Position numbers and translations under genes: made by a program. From Novosphingobium sp. PP1Y (GTDB lineage: Bacteria; Pseudomonadota; Alphaproteobacteria; Sphingomonadales; Sphingomonadaceae), in contig NC_015580.1 in the NCBI RefSeq assembly GCF_000253255.1, positions 589,001 through 653,000 of the forward strand: DNA of 64,000 bases, given 5' to 3'. Below the pieces are notes generated by a model that was given only the letters and a program-made list of their open reading frames with translations, was not told the DNA's origin and did no database searches. Shown here piece by piece: positions 34,803 through 44,380 of this stretch (positions are counted from its first letter, which is position 1; each line of letters starts with the position of its first letter).

Positions 34803-35333
34803 ATGTTTCGTCGCACGGTCGCATTCCTGTTCCTTGCCTGGCTTTTCGGGTTCCTGTGGTTCGCCATCGCGCTGCCGCAGCCTCTCGACGGGACGAAGAC
34901 CGATGCGATCATCGTGCTGACCGGCAGCGCCGGACGTATCGAGCACGCGCTGGATGTCCTGAAGGAGGGTGAGGCCTCGCGCCTGCTCGTCTCGGGCGTC
35001 GACCGCGAGGTCAAGCCGCGCGAGTTCGCCGCCCAGTTCGGCGTCTCGGACCAGCTGCTCGAATGCTGCATCACGCTTGGCTACAACGCCTACGATACGC
35101 GCTCGAACGCGATCGAGGCGGCGCAATGGGTCAGCGAGCACAAGTCGAAATCGGTGCGGCTCGTCACTGCCGACTGGCACATGCGCCGCGCCATGCTGGA
35201 AATCTCGCGGGAAATGCCTGCCGGTGTCGAGCTGAAGCCGGATGCGGTATCCTCGCGCCCCAGTCTCGGTGCGCTGTTCCTTGAATATCACAAGCTGCTG
35301 GCGCGCTTCGTGCTGAACCTGTGGGGCAAGTGA
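34803..35333 (+). CDS. YdcF/DUF218 family membrane-anchored protein
   Basis: A 176-residue protein with one N-terminal membrane helix (about 5-25) and a DUF218 domain: DAIIVLTGSAGRIEHAL, LLVSGVD, NAYDTRSNAIEAA and LVTADWHMRRA. DUF218 proteins include ElyC and SanA, linked to envelope integrity. Here it lies between ftsX (10 bases upstream) and plsC (one shared base), so an envelope role in this operon is likely. Confidence 0.88.
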   Translation: MFRRTVAFLFLAWLFGFLWFAIALPQPLDGTKTDAIIVLTGSAGRIEHALDVLKEGEASRLLVSGVDREVKPREFAAQFGVSDQLLECCITLGYNAYDTRSNAIEAAQWVSEHKSKSVRLVTADWHMRRAMLEISREMPAGVELKPDAVSSRPSLGALFLEYHKLLARFVLNLWGK

Positions 35334-36028
35334 TGCGCAGCACCCCGGCCGACGTCCTGCGCAGTCTCGCGTTCTACGCTGCCTTCTATACCGGCTCGAT
35401 CTTCTATGTGCTGGGCTTCTTTCTGGCCGCAAGGCTGGGCGAAATGCCGGCACGCCGCGTCGTGCGCGGCTGGTCGCGATACCACCGTGCCTGTGCCCGC
35501 TGGCTGCTGGGCATGCGCGTGGTCGTCGAGGGCGAGATGCCCAATGACGGGGTGCTGGTGGCGATCAAGCATGAAAGCTTCTTCGAAGCCATCGACCTGC
35601 CTTCGCTGATGGACTGGCCGGTGCCGTTCCCCAAGGCGGAACTTGCCCGCATTCCCGGTTGGGGCGCTGCGGCGATGCGCTACGGCATCGTCGTTGTCGA
35701 ACGCGAGGAGGGGGCAAAGGCCCTGCGGGCAATGGTCGCCAATGCCAGGCACTTCGCAGCCAGGGGCAGGCCGCTGGCGATCTTCCCCGAAGGTACGCGC
35801 GTTGCGCATGGAACGCGCGGTGAACTCCAGTCTGGCTTCGCCGGGGTCTACAAGCTGCTCGGCCTGCCGGTCGTGCCGGTCGCGGTCGACAGTGGACGGC
35901 TCTATCACCGGCGCTGGAAAAAACCCGGAGTGATCACCGTGCGGGTGGGCGAGCGGATCGAGGCCGGTCTGCCGCGCAAGGAAGTGGAAGCGCGCGTGAC
36001 CGAGGCGATCAACGCGCTCAATCGCTGA
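35333..36028 (+). CDS. plsC: 1-acyl-sn-glycerol-3-phosphate acyltransferase
   Basis: Makes phosphatidic acid from lysophosphatidic acid at the inner membrane. The 231-residue protein has an N-terminal membrane helix, the acyltransferase box KHESFFEAID (HX4E rather than HX4D, as in many alphaproteobacteria), the FPEGTR motif and VPVAVDSG near the end. The ATG shares its A with the stop of the DUF218 gene. An in-frame GTG four codons earlier lies inside that gene. Confidence 0.9.
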   Translation: MRSTPADVLRSLAFYAAFYTGSIFYVLGFFLAARLGEMPARRVVRGWSRYHRACARWLLGMRVVVEGEMPNDGVLVAIKHESFFEAIDLPSLMDWPVPFPKAELARIPGWGAAAMRYGIVVVEREEGAKALRAMVANARHFAARGRPLAIFPEGTRVAHGTRGELQSGFAGVYKLLGLPVVPVAVDSGRLYHRRWKKPGVITVRVGERIEAGLPRKEVEARVTEAINALNR

Positions 36029-36073
36029 CCAGGCTGACCTGCCGCCCGGGGGGCAGGCGGTGAGGAAAGCAGC

Positions 36074-36096
36074 ATCCCCGCCTGCGCAGGGGTTAC
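36074..36096. repeat. REP-like palindrome (CCCCGCCTGCGCAGGGG)
   Basis: ATCCCCGCCTGCGCAGGGGTTACG in the gap between plsC and the convergent transglutaminase gene, related to the repeat at 28670. A second small stem, CCTGCC/GGCAGG, lies just before it (36038-36057). Confidence 0.65.
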
Positions 36097-36119
36097 GAAG
36101 GCGATGGCGTATTGGGCGC

Positions 36120-36899
36120 CTAGGCCACTTCGGAGACTTCCACGCTTTGCGAATTGAGCGTGACCGCACCGTAGCTGGTGAGGAACGAGACGTCAGCGGC
36201 GTCGCGGCCCACGCCGATCTTGGCGATGCACTCGGGGCGCGACATGCCGGTGGCGTCGACCATGTGCCAGGCACCGTCCAGGAACACTTCGGCTACGGCG
36301 TGGAAATCCTGCGGGTCGACGCCCAGGCCATAGACGCTGGCAAAGCGCGCCGGGATCGCACTGGCGCGGGTGAGCGTGATCATCAGGTGCGCGAAATCGC
36401 GGCAGACCCCCTGCCGGGTGACGAAAGTCTGCTCGGCGCAGGTGCTGCTCTCGCTCGATCCGACCACGTAAGTGAGGTGCTGGCCGATCCAGTCGCGGAT
36501 CGCACCGACGCGCGCGCCGCCCTGCAGCCCGCCGAATTCGGCCTCGACCAGGTTCTGGAAGGTGTCCGATGGGCAGTACCGCGAAGGCATCAGGTAATCG
36601 ACCGTCTCCCCGGGCAGCAGGTGGGCCGGAACCGCCGCGAGGTCGTCGACACGGGCGAGCATGCGCACCGGTTCCACTGTAGCCTCGTAATGGACCTTCA
36701 GCGTTTCTGCCGCTGCCAGCCAGATGCGGTCGCCGATGTTGTCATGCCCGGGGATGCGCGCGAAGTGCTCGACCGGCGGCAGGTCGATATGGGCGCGCAG
36801 CACTTTCTGTTCGGGCAGGATGGCCGCCTCGACCTGAAGCAGCACGTCGGCGGGAGCCGGGAGCGAATAGTCGAGCTCGGTACGGATCGATAATTTCAT
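36120..36899 (-). CDS. Transglutaminase-like domain protein
   Basis: A 259-residue cytoplasmic protein with the N-terminal bacterial transglutaminase-like beta domain and a catalytic triad: Cys in RQGVCRDFAHL, His in DPQDFHAVAEVFL, Asp in HMVDATG. No signal peptide. Such proteins act as proteases or peptidases rather than cross-linkers; the substrate is unknown. ATG chosen because the conserved beta domain begins there (MKLSIRTELDYS). Confidence 0.88.
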   Translation of the reverse strand: MKLSIRTELDYSLPAPADVLLQVEAAILPEQKVLRAHIDLPPVEHFARIPGHDNIGDRIWLAAAETLKVHYEATVEPVRMLARVDDLAAVPAHLLPGETVDYLMPSRYCPSDTFQNLVEAEFGGLQGGARVGAIRDWIGQHLTYVVGSSESSTCAEQTFVTRQGVCRDFAHLMITLTRASAIPARFASVYGLGVDPQDFHAVAEVFLDGAWHMVDATGMSRPECIAKIGVGRDAADVSFLTSYGAVTLNSQSVEVSEVA

Positions 36900-36969
36900 G
36901 GGGGCAGGGCTCCGGTGCGGGGGCTGTCCTCCGCTCAAAGCCGGGTAGCCGAAAAAGGTCCTGCGGGCC

Positions 36970-37896
36970 TCAGATTTTCTTCGTTCCGTTCTCGTGGTCG
37001 CCGCGACCGAAGTCGGGGCGGGAATCGTCCTGACCTTCCTGGATGATCGAGCGGCGGATCGCGCGGGTGCGCGCGAACTGCTCGAACAGCGCATCGCCGT
37101 CACCCACGCGGATCGCGCGCTGCAAGGCGGTGAGGTCCTCGGTGAAGCGCTGCAACATGGTGAGCACCGCTTCCTTGTTGGTCAGGAAGACGTCGCGCCA
37201 CATCGTTGGATCGCTGGCGGCGATGCGCGTGAAGTCGCGGAAACCGCCGGCCGAGTACTTGATTACCTCGCTCTGGGTCACGTCCTCGAGATCGGAGGCG
37301 GTACCGACGATGGTATAGGCGATCAGGTGAGGCAGGTGGCTGGTCACGGCGAGGACGAGGTCATGGTGCTGCGCGTCCATGATCTCGACATTGGCGCCGA
37401 GCGCTTCCCAGAATTCGACGAGCTGCGAGAGCTTGACGAGATCGGTGTGTTCGGGCGGGGTGACGATGCACCAGCGGTTGCGGAACAGGTGGGCAAAGCC
37501 TGCGTCGGGGCCGGAGTTTTCCGTGCCCGCGACCGGGTGCGCCGGGATCACGTAGTGATCGGGCAGGGCTTCGCGCAACGCCGTCGCGATCGACTGCTTG
37601 CACGAGCCGACATCGCTGATCAGCGCGTCCTCGCGTAGGGCGTCCCGCACCTGTGCCGCCGCTTCGCCCATGACGCCGGGGGGCACGCAGAAGATCACGA
37701 GATCGGCATCCCGCACTGCCTCGGCAGGGGTTTCGCAGACCTGGTGGACGAGGCCGCGCTCCGCAGCGCGGGCGCGGGTGGCGGGATCGAGGTCGAAACC
37801 GGTAGTCTGGACCTCGGGCAGGAATTCCTGCGTGGCCAGGCCGATCGATCCGCCCTGCAGCCCCAGGCCGATGATGGCGACTTTTTCGAAGCTCAT
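36970..37896 (-). CDS. tyrA: Prephenate/arogenate dehydrogenase
   Basis: Oxidative decarboxylation step of tyrosine biosynthesis. The 308-residue protein has the NAD site IIGLGLQGGSIGLA, VIFCVPP, DVGSCKQ and the substrate motif HPVAGTENSGPDAG with the catalytic histidine, then AVTSHLPHLIAYT. It overlaps hisC by four bases. Many alphaproteobacteria use cyclohexadienyl dehydrogenases here (TyrC), so both prephenate and arogenate are possible substrates. Confidence 0.93.
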   Translation of the reverse strand: MSFEKVAIIGLGLQGGSIGLATQEFLPEVQTTGFDLDPATRARAAERGLVHQVCETPAEAVRDADLVIFCVPPGVMGEAAAQVRDALREDALISDVGSCKQSIATALREALPDHYVIPAHPVAGTENSGPDAGFAHLFRNRWCIVTPPEHTDLVKLSQLVEFWEALGANVEIMDAQHHDLVLAVTSHLPHLIAYTIVGTASDLEDVTQSEVIKYSAGGFRDFTRIAASDPTMWRDVFLTNKEAVLTMLQRFTEDLTALQRAIRVGDGDALFEQFARTRAIRRSIIQEGQDDSRPDFGRGDHENGTKKI

Positions 37897-39008
37897 TTGG
37901 CGGCTTCTGCCATTTCGCGCAGTACATCGGCGATCACGTCGAGGTCGGCGCGTTTTCCGATGGTGATGCGCAGAGCCTGCGGCAGGCCCTGCCCGGGAAG
38001 CCAGCGCACGATATAGCCGCGTTCGGCAAGGCCGTCGAAGGCGGTCTCGGCGGAGAGCGGGCCCTCGAACAGGATCAGCACGAAGTTCGCCTGGCTCGGC
38101 AGCGCGCGCAGGCCATGGTTGCCCAGAGCCTCGATCTTCTCGACGAAGCGGGCCCGCTCGTCGCTGTTGTGTACGCGGCTGCGCTCGACGAAAGCGGTGT
38201 CTTCCAGCGCGGCAAGCGCCATGGCCTGCCCGGTGCTCGATACGTTGAAGGGACCGCGGATGCGGTTGATCGTCTGGATGATACCCGGCGCGCCGGTGCC
38301 CCAGCCGATACGCTCGCCGGCAAGTCCGAAAATCTTGGAGAATGTGCGGGTGACCAGCACGTTATCGTGCGCGGCGGCCAGCGCCATCGCGCCGTCCTCG
38401 TCCTCGGGCGCGACGTATTCGCCGTAAGCCTGGTCGAGCACCAGCAGCACGTCGGCGGGCAGCGCTGCGTGGAGCCGTGCGATCTCGCCCTTGGGCAGGT
38501 AGGATCCGGTCGGATTGTTCGGGTTGGCGATGAAGACCACGCGCGTCCTGTCCGTCACCAGGGCGATCAGGGCATCGACATCGGTCCCGTAGTCGGCATC
38601 GGGGGCTACGACCGGCGTCGCGCCGCAGCGACGCGCGGCAATGTCGTAGACCGAAAAGCCGTAGCGCACGTAGATCACTTCGTCGCCCGGGCCGGCATAG
38701 CCCTGTGCGGCGAGGTTGAGCAGTTCGTCCGAGCCGGTGCCCATGACGATCCGCGCCGGATCGATCCCGTGCAACTCGCCGAGCTTGGCGCGCAGCGCCT
38801 TGCTGTCCGGGTCGGGATAGAGCGCGGGGGCCTGCGCTCTTGCGGCCAGCGCGGACTCGCTGGTGCCCAGCGGGTTCTCGTTCGCCGAAAGCTTGATCAG
38901 CGGTCGCCCGTCCTTGCCGGAGGATTTGCCCGGCACATAGGCGTGAATCGCCTCGATCCAGGGCTTGGGTTGCGGGGCTTTCGAACGGGTTTCGGTGTCG
39001 GTCATCAC
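37893..39008 (-). CDS. hisC: Histidinol-phosphate / aromatic aminotransferase
   Basis: PLP-dependent class I aminotransferase of 371 residues: SANENPLG, NPNNPTGSYLP, VLDQAYGEYV, TFSKIFGLAGERIGWG with the PLP lysine, and RITIGKRADLD. Coupled to tyrA by a four-base overlap, which suggests that it serves tyrosine/phenylalanine as well as histidine synthesis. Two consecutive ATG codons are possible starts. Divergent from metX with an 83-base gap that shows no riboswitch I can recognise. Confidence 0.93.
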   Translation of the reverse strand: MMTDTETRSKAPQPKPWIEAIHAYVPGKSSGKDGRPLIKLSANENPLGTSESALAARAQAPALYPDPDSKALRAKLGELHGIDPARIVMGTGSDELLNLAAQGYAGPGDEVIYVRYGFSVYDIAARRCGATPVVAPDADYGTDVDALIALVTDRTRVVFIANPNNPTGSYLPKGEIARLHAALPADVLLVLDQAYGEYVAPEDEDGAMALAAAHDNVLVTRTFSKIFGLAGERIGWGTGAPGIIQTINRIRGPFNVSSTGQAMALAALEDTAFVERSRVHNSDERARFVEKIEALGNHGLRALPSQANFVLILFEGPLSAETAFDGLAERGYIVRWLPGQGLPQALRITIGKRADLDVIADVLREMAEAAK

Positions 39009-39091
39009 GCGCGCGCCTTTAACGCAGCGTGGGACCGATTGACAGCCTGTGATTGACAGTTGCCGGGACGTCCCCCACTTGGCGGTTCATT

Positions 39092-40213
39092 ATGGCCACG
39101 GCCCGCGACATGGAAACCAGCAAAGTCCTTGAACTGGCGCAGCCTCTTCCGCTTGACGGCGGGCAGAGCCTCGAAGGCGTGCGCATCGCTTACGAGACGC
39201 ACGGAACCCTCAACGAGGCTCGCGGCAACGCGATCCTCATCTGTCACGCCCTGACCGGCGATCAGCACGTCATGTCCGACCATCCCAAGACCGGCAAGCC
39301 GGGCTGGTGGGTGCGCATGGTCGGGCCGGGCAAGCCGATCGACACAGACCGGTACTTCATCGTCTGCGCCAATGTCATCGGCTCGTGCATGGGCTCGACC
39401 GGTCCGGCGAGCCCTGGCCCGGACGGCAAGCCTTACGGCATGCGCTTCCCGGTCATCACCATCCGCGACATGGTGCGTGGCCACATCGCCCTGCTCGACG
39501 CCTTGGGAATCGACCAGCTCCATGCCGTCGTCGGCGGCTCCATGGGCGGGATGCAGGCGCTTTCGCTGGCGGCGAACTTCCCCGAACGCGTGCGCGCCGC
39601 GCTGGTCATCGCTTCGACCGCGCGTCATTCGGCGCAGAACATCGCCTTCCACGAAGTGGGGCGCCAGGCGATCATGGCCGATCCCGACTGGCGCGAGGGC
39701 GCCTATTACGAGGCCAAGGAAAACGGCGGGAAGGGGCCCGAAAAGGGTCTCTCGGTCGCGCGCATGGCCGCGCACATCACGTATCTGTCCGAAGCCGGGC
39801 TGACCGAAAAGTTCGGCCGCCGCCTGCAGGACCGCAGCGAGAAGACCTTCGGGTTCGATGCCGATTTCCAGGTCGAATCGTACCTGCGCTACCAGGGCCT
39901 GTCATTCACCGACCGGTTCGACGCCAATTCCTATCTCTACATCACCCGCGCGATGGACTATTTCGACCTCGCGGAGGAGCATGGCGGGATGCTGGCCAAC
40001 GCCTTCGCCCGCTCGAAGGCGCGCTTCTGCCTCGTCAGTTTCGATACCGACTGGCTCTACCCCACCTCCGAATCGCGCAATGTGGTCCACGCGCTCAATG
40101 CCGCGGGCCTGCCGGTGAGCTTCGTCGAGCTTTCCGCCCCGTTCGGGCACGACTCGTTCCTGCTGGACGTTCCCGCGCTCGATCGCGTCGTCGAAGGATT
40201 CCTGAACCAGTGA
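39092..40213 (+). CDS. metX: Homoserine O-acetyltransferase/succinyltransferase MetX
   Basis: Acylates homoserine for methionine synthesis. The 373-residue alpha/beta-hydrolase-fold protein has the oxyanion region HALTGDQHV, nucleophile elbow GGSMGGMQAL, FDTDWLYP with the acidic residue, and FGHDSFLLD with the histidine. Acetyl versus succinyl specificity cannot be read safely. An ATG six codons later is possible. It overlaps the metW GTG by four bases. Confidence 0.93.
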   Translation: MATARDMETSKVLELAQPLPLDGGQSLEGVRIAYETHGTLNEARGNAILICHALTGDQHVMSDHPKTGKPGWWVRMVGPGKPIDTDRYFIVCANVIGSCMGSTGPASPGPDGKPYGMRFPVITIRDMVRGHIALLDALGIDQLHAVVGGSMGGMQALSLAANFPERVRAALVIASTARHSAQNIAFHEVGRQAIMADPDWREGAYYEAKENGGKGPEKGLSVARMAAHITYLSEAGLTEKFGRRLQDRSEKTFGFDADFQVESYLRYQGLSFTDRFDANSYLYITRAMDYFDLAEEHGGMLANAFARSKARFCLVSFDTDWLYPTSESRNVVHALNAAGLPVSFVELSAPFGHDSFLLDVPALDRVVEGFLNQ

Positions 40214-40815
40214 GCCCGGTGATGAGCAACCTGCGGCCCGACCTTTCCGTGATCGCCGCCAATGTCGCGCCCGGATCGAGCCTGCTCGACGTCGGCTGCG
40301 GGGACGGGACCCTGATGCAGGCCCTGCGCGACGAGAAGCGGTGCGACGCGCGCGGCATGGAGCTGAACCCTGCGAACGTGGGCAAGTGTGTGGGCAAGGG
40401 GCTGTCGGTGATCCAGGGCGATGCCGACAGGGACCTCGCCTTCTATCCCGACAAATCGGTCGACTACGCGATCCTCTCGCAGACGCTGCAGACGACGATG
40501 CGCCCTGACATGGTGCTGGAGGAACTGCTGCGCATCGGCCGCAAGGCCTTCGTCAGCTTCCCCAATTTCGCTCACTGGCGCGTGCGCCTCTCGCTGTTGT
40601 GGGGCGGGCGCATGCCGGTGACCCGGCTGCTGCCGGTCGCATGGTACGAGACACCGAATATCCACCACCTCACCGTCGACGATTTCCGCGCGCTGGTGAA
40701 GGAGCGCGGAATTACCGTAGAGGGTAGCTGGTTCCTCTCCGGCGACACCCAGTGCAGTTCGGCAGCCGCGAACTTCCGCGCTGAACACGCGGTGTTCCAA
40801 CTCTCGCGCAACTGA
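40210..40815 (+). CDS. metW: Methionine biosynthesis protein MetW
   Basis: Methyltransferase-fold partner of MetX, about 201 residues, with DVGCGDGTLMQAL (motif I), SQTLQTTMRPDMVLEELLRIG and FPNFAHWRVR, all typical of MetW. The GTG at the metX stop (GTGA overlap) is taken as start in line with the other coupled genes here; an ATG four codons downstream is the alternative. MetW is thought to support MetX activity rather than methylate. Confidence 0.93.
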   Translation: MSPVMSNLRPDLSVIAANVAPGSSLLDVGCGDGTLMQALRDEKRCDARGMELNPANVGKCVGKGLSVIQGDADRDLAFYPDKSVDYAILSQTLQTTMRPDMVLEELLRIGRKAFVSFPNFAHWRVRLSLLWGGRMPVTRLLPVAWYETPNIHHLTVDDFRALVKERGITVEGSWFLSGDTQCSSAAANFRAEHAVFQLSRN

Positions 40816-40957
40816 TCGGGTCGGGCCAGCGCCCGGCCTGCGACAGGTTCAGGCTGGCTGAACCGTGTCTTGGATCAAGAGAGGATTGGCCAAGGTTATT
40901 CGCTCCATCCGCTCAGGCTGAGTTTGCCGAAGGCCGTGCGCCCACCCGGGGCAGCGC

Positions 40958-41944
40958 TTAGCGCGCCCCGAGGTCTCCCTTGCCCACCGTGCCCGATGCC
41001 ATTTCCAGCATCCGGTCGAGGCTCTTCTTAGCGGCGACGCGCAGGCCTTCCTCGATTTCCACGCGCGGCTGCAGGTCGCGCAGGGCGAGGTAGAGCTTCT
41101 CCATGGTGTTGAGCGCCATGTAGGGGCAGATGTTGCAGGCGCAGTTGCCGTCGGCACCGGGGGCGCCGATGAAGGTCTTGCCCGGCAGCGCCTTTTCCAT
41201 CTGGTGGATGATGTGCGGCTCGGTGGCGACGATCAGGGTCTGGCCTTCGAAATCCTGGGCGAACTTGAGGATGCCGCTGGTCGAACCGACGTAGTCGGCG
41301 TGATCGATGATGTGCGGCGGGCATTCCGGATGAGCGGCGATAGGCGCGCCCGGGTGCTGCGCCTTGAGCTTGAGCAGTTCCGTCTCGCTGAAGGCTTCGT
41401 GGACGATGCACACGCCCGGCCAGAGCAGCATTTCGCGATCGAACTTGCGGCTGAGGTAGCCGCCGAGATGCCGGTCGGGGCCGAAGATGATCTTCTGGTC
41501 CTTCGGGATCTGCTGCAGGATCGTTTCGGCGCTGGAGCTGGTGACGATGATGTCGGACAGCGCCTTCACCTCGGTCGAGCAGTTGATGTAGGTCAGCGCG
41601 ATATGATCGGGGTGGGCTTCGCGGAACGCCTTGAACTTTTCGGGCGGGCAGGAATCCTCGAGGCTGCAGCCGGCTTCGAGGTCGGGCAGCACGACGATCT
41701 TTTCCGGGCTCAGGATCTTGGCGGTATCGGCCATGAACTTCACGCCGCAAAAGGCGATGACGTCGGCATCGGTCGCGGCGGCCTTGCGGCTCAGTTCGAG
41801 GCTGTCGCCCACGTAGTCCGCCAGGTCCTGGATTTCCGGCTTCTGGTAGTAGTGGGCGAGGATGACGGCATTGCGCTCCTTGCGCAGCCGCTCGATCTCG
41901 GCGCGAACGTCGATGCCGGACAGATCGGCGGGCATTACGGTCAT
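40958..41944 (-). CDS. nadA: Quinolinate synthase
   Basis: [4Fe-4S] enzyme that condenses iminoaspartate with DHAP in NAD synthesis. The 328-residue protein has ILAHYYQKPEIQDLADYVGDSLELS at its start and three expected cluster cysteines in LEAGCSLEDSC, AHPECPPH and GNCACNICPYMALN. nadB and nadC are not adjacent. Convergent with metW; the 142-base gap contains a small GTTCAG/CTGAAC stem. Confidence 0.96.
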   Translation of the reverse strand: MTVMPADLSGIDVRAEIERLRKERNAVILAHYYQKPEIQDLADYVGDSLELSRKAAATDADVIAFCGVKFMADTAKILSPEKIVVLPDLEAGCSLEDSCPPEKFKAFREAHPDHIALTYINCSTEVKALSDIIVTSSSAETILQQIPKDQKIIFGPDRHLGGYLSRKFDREMLLWPGVCIVHEAFSETELLKLKAQHPGAPIAAHPECPPHIIDHADYVGSTSGILKFAQDFEGQTLIVATEPHIIHQMEKALPGKTFIGAPGADGNCACNICPYMALNTMEKLYLALRDLQPRVEIEEGLRVAAKKSLDRMLEMASGTVGKGDLGAR

Positions 41945-42036
41945 GGTAGGCTTTCCCTCTGGTTCCTGTGCCGGTTTCGTTCCGGTTGCCGGGCCTATCT
42001 AGGGATGGAATGCCCGTGTCCCAAGGGGAAAATGCG

Positions 42037-42753
42037 TCATGCGCTGCCGGTAATGCGCGCCGCCAGTGAAGCCATGAGCGATGTGCGGCCCATTATTTCA
42101 TAGAGACCGTGGTTTGCCACGACCGCGACCATCGCGATCAGCGTGGCGCGGTGAACGCTGCCCAGCGTCGCCTTGTCGTGGCGTGCCACGATCGCGAGCG
42201 TGCCGAGCTGGATAACCATGCCCACGGTCTCGCCCCAGGGGCCGAGTAAGGGCATCGGCAGCAGGCGGCCATAGGCCGGCTCCATCAGCAGCACGTTGGC
42301 ACCTACGATCAGGCGGCGGTGCACTTCGGTATCGCGCCGGTTCACGATCGCGGCGACCAGCATCGCGACGAACAGGACAAGGCCGATGTGGGTGAGCGCC
42401 AGAAAATAGGCGGGCGTGAAGAATGGCGGCACGTGATTCGTGCGGATCGACATGATCGCCGAAAAGCTGCCGAGGATCACGATCAGTGCGGCCAGGGCCA
42501 GCGCGATCCGTCCGAACCGGCGATGGCGTGCCGGCTCGCCGCGCTTGATCAGGGTCGGCTGGTAGATGAACAGGCCGAGCCAGCCGACCATGACCAGCGC
42601 ATGGACGTGGATCCAGATGGGCACGCGCGGGATATCGACGAAGCCGCGTGCGGCCCACTGGAAGAAACCGAAGAGAATGAAGGCGGCAATGCCGATTGCC
42701 ATCTTCTGCCAGAACGTCAGCGCGTCACTGCGTTCACCTGCAATGCTTGCCAC
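42037..42753 (-). CDS. Multi-pass membrane protein, DUF2306-like
   Basis: A 238-residue inner-membrane protein with six or seven predicted helices. The pattern IHVHALVMVGWLGLFIYQPTLI and the following GEPARHRRFGRIALALA with paired histidines is typical of small DUF2306-like proteins that may bind heme. No enzymatic role is known. It lies downstream of the metallo-hydrolase on the same strand, 75 bases away, and 92 bases before nadA's start. Confidence 0.75.
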   Translation of the reverse strand: MASIAGERSDALTFWQKMAIGIAAFILFGFFQWAARGFVDIPRVPIWIHVHALVMVGWLGLFIYQPTLIKRGEPARHRRFGRIALALAALIVILGSFSAIMSIRTNHVPPFFTPAYFLALTHIGLVLFVAMLVAAIVNRRDTEVHRRLIVGANVLLMEPAYGRLLPMPLLGPWGETVGMVIQLGTLAIVARHDKATLGSVHRATLIAMVAVVANHGLYEIMGRTSLMASLAARITGSA

Positions 42754-42828
42754 GAATTTCCCCCGCGATTATTTCCTATGTCGCGCGGTAATACAGTATT
42801 GTTGGGCAGTCTTCCAGATGCGGCGAAG

Positions 42829-43707
42829 TCAAGTCTGCAATGACCACTCGCCGTTCTCGCTCGTGACCATATCTCTTCTTTCCAGATCAATCAGATGGGC
42901 ATGTACAGACCGCCCGGCGGCAGGCCAGAGGCGCTCGTCCACGCCCTTGTACATGTGCGGAATCATCTCGTCGATCCGGTGGCGGCCTGCTTCGATCTGG
43001 CGAAGGATCTGCTTCTCGCGCTGTCGGCGATGGCCGATCATGCCGCGCACGAGTTGGCGCGGCTTTTCGACCGCGGGGCCGTGCGCCGGGTAGTAGATGG
43101 TGTCCTGTTCGCGCCGGTAGAGCGCGGCGAGGCTTTCCATGTAGTCTGACATGTCGCCGTCCGGCGGGGCGACGACGCTGGTCGACCAGCCCATCACGTG
43201 GTCGCCGGTAAACAGCGCGCCGGTCTCGGGCAGGGCGAAGCACAAGTGGTTCGAGGTGTGGCCGGGCGTTGCTACGGCCAGAAGCGTCCAGCCGTCGCCC
43301 GAAACCGCCTCGCCGTCGGTCAGGACCCGGTCGGGACGATAGTGCGCGTCGAAAGCGGCATCCGCGCGCGGCCCGTCGTCTTCCAGCGTAAGCGGGGCGC
43401 AGCCGACGATCGGCGCGCCGGTGCGAGCGGCAAGCGGGGCAGCGGCGGGGGAGTGGTCCCGGTGCGTGTGGGTGCACAGGATCGCGCTGACGCGCGCGTC
43501 GCCGATGGCGGCCAGGATCGCATCGATGTGTTCGGCCTCGTCCGGGCCGGGGTCGATCACCGCCACATCGCTGCCTGAGCCGACGAGGTAGGTCTGGGTG
43601 CCGGTGTAAGTGAAAGGCGAAGGATTGCGTGCCAGTACGCGCCGCACGAGCGGGCCGACCTGTTCGGCTTCGGAATAGGGGGCGGCGATGGCGCTTTGCT
43701 CGGTCAT
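42829..43707 (-). CDS. MBL-fold metallo-hydrolase (LACTB2-like)
   Basis: A 292-residue cytoplasmic protein with the metallo-beta-lactamase motif CTHTHRDHSPAA (HxHxDH), later ligands in TPGHTSNHL and FTGDHVMGW, and a C-terminal winged-helix-like part (RQIEAGRHRIDEMIPHMYKGVDE) like LACTB2-type nucleases. RNase or other hydrolase activity is inferred from the family only. Confidence 0.88.
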   Translation of the reverse strand: MTEQSAIAAPYSEAEQVGPLVRRVLARNPSPFTYTGTQTYLVGSGSDVAVIDPGPDEAEHIDAILAAIGDARVSAILCTHTHRDHSPAAAPLAARTGAPIVGCAPLTLEDDGPRADAAFDAHYRPDRVLTDGEAVSGDGWTLLAVATPGHTSNHLCFALPETGALFTGDHVMGWSTSVVAPPDGDMSDYMESLAALYRREQDTIYYPAHGPAVEKPRQLVRGMIGHRRQREKQILRQIEAGRHRIDEMIPHMYKGVDERLWPAAGRSVHAHLIDLERRDMVTSENGEWSLQT

Positions 43708-43767
43708 GGAGGCGATATGGCCCCTGATCGCTGCGCTGTCGAGTTTCCGGCCCGAACGCGGGCCCGA

Positions 43768-44232
43768 TCAGCCGGCCAGCCGTTGTTCGATGCGTTCGCG
43801 CAGCCGCTCTATCGCGCTGGGCTCATGGCTTTCGCTCAGGCGCCAGTTGCGATCGAGCCAGAGCAGGCGTTCGTAAAAGCGCCGCGTCGCCTGGACCAGT
43901 TCGACCGTTTCGGGCTCGAGCAGGGCCAGCTGCTGTGCATCGGACCGGCGCATTTCGGCCGACAGGCGGCCGTGGCGGCGCAGCTGGTAGTCGGTGATCT
44001 CGCCCATGAAGAAGGCCCGGTGATTGAGCAGCCAGGCGATCGCGTGCATCATCCGGGTCGTCGTGCGCAGGCCCTCGCTCGACAGGGCGACGCGCGCGTC
44101 GTCCTCGTCGTGTCCGGCCCGCCCCAGCTGGCCGGGCAGCGTGAAGGCATGGCGCACTTCGTCCGAAAGCGTGAGAGCTTCGCAGTAGAGCGCTTCGACG
44201 ATGCGCGGATTTATGGTCAGCGGTTTCGACAT
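43768..44232 (-). CDS. rcdA: DUF1465 family protein, RcdA-like
   Basis: A 154-residue all-helical protein of the DUF1465 family that includes Caulobacter RcdA, the adaptor helping ClpXP degrade CtrA during the cell cycle. Family features: ALYCEALTLSDEVR, GLRTTTRMMHAIAWLLNHRAFF and a C-terminal Arg/Glu helix. The role in this organism is inferred. It is 148 bases upstream in sequence from a DUF465 gene on the same strand. Confidence 0.85.
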   Translation of the reverse strand: MSKPLTINPRIVEALYCEALTLSDEVRHAFTLPGQLGRAGHDEDDARVALSSEGLRTTTRMMHAIAWLLNHRAFFMGEITDYQLRRHGRLSAEMRRSDAQQLALLEPETVELVQATRRFYERLLWLDRNWRLSESHEPSAIERLRERIEQRLAG

Positions 44233-44380
44233 TGCATTCGATATTTATGAAGGTCGAATCGCGGGCAACAGCGTCTTGGCAAGAATCCACGGCCCGATTC
44301 GGGACTGTCCCTGCGTGGCACGTTTCATGGTTTGCCGATGTTAACTGAAAGGCAGCATTCCTCCGCAGAAATCCGTCGAA

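Noticed and set aside
39009..39091. SAM riboswitch in front of metX
   Set aside because: The gap is only 83 bases and lacks the SAM-II pseudoknot landmarks; two TTGACA strings are present but without a -10 at correct spacing.
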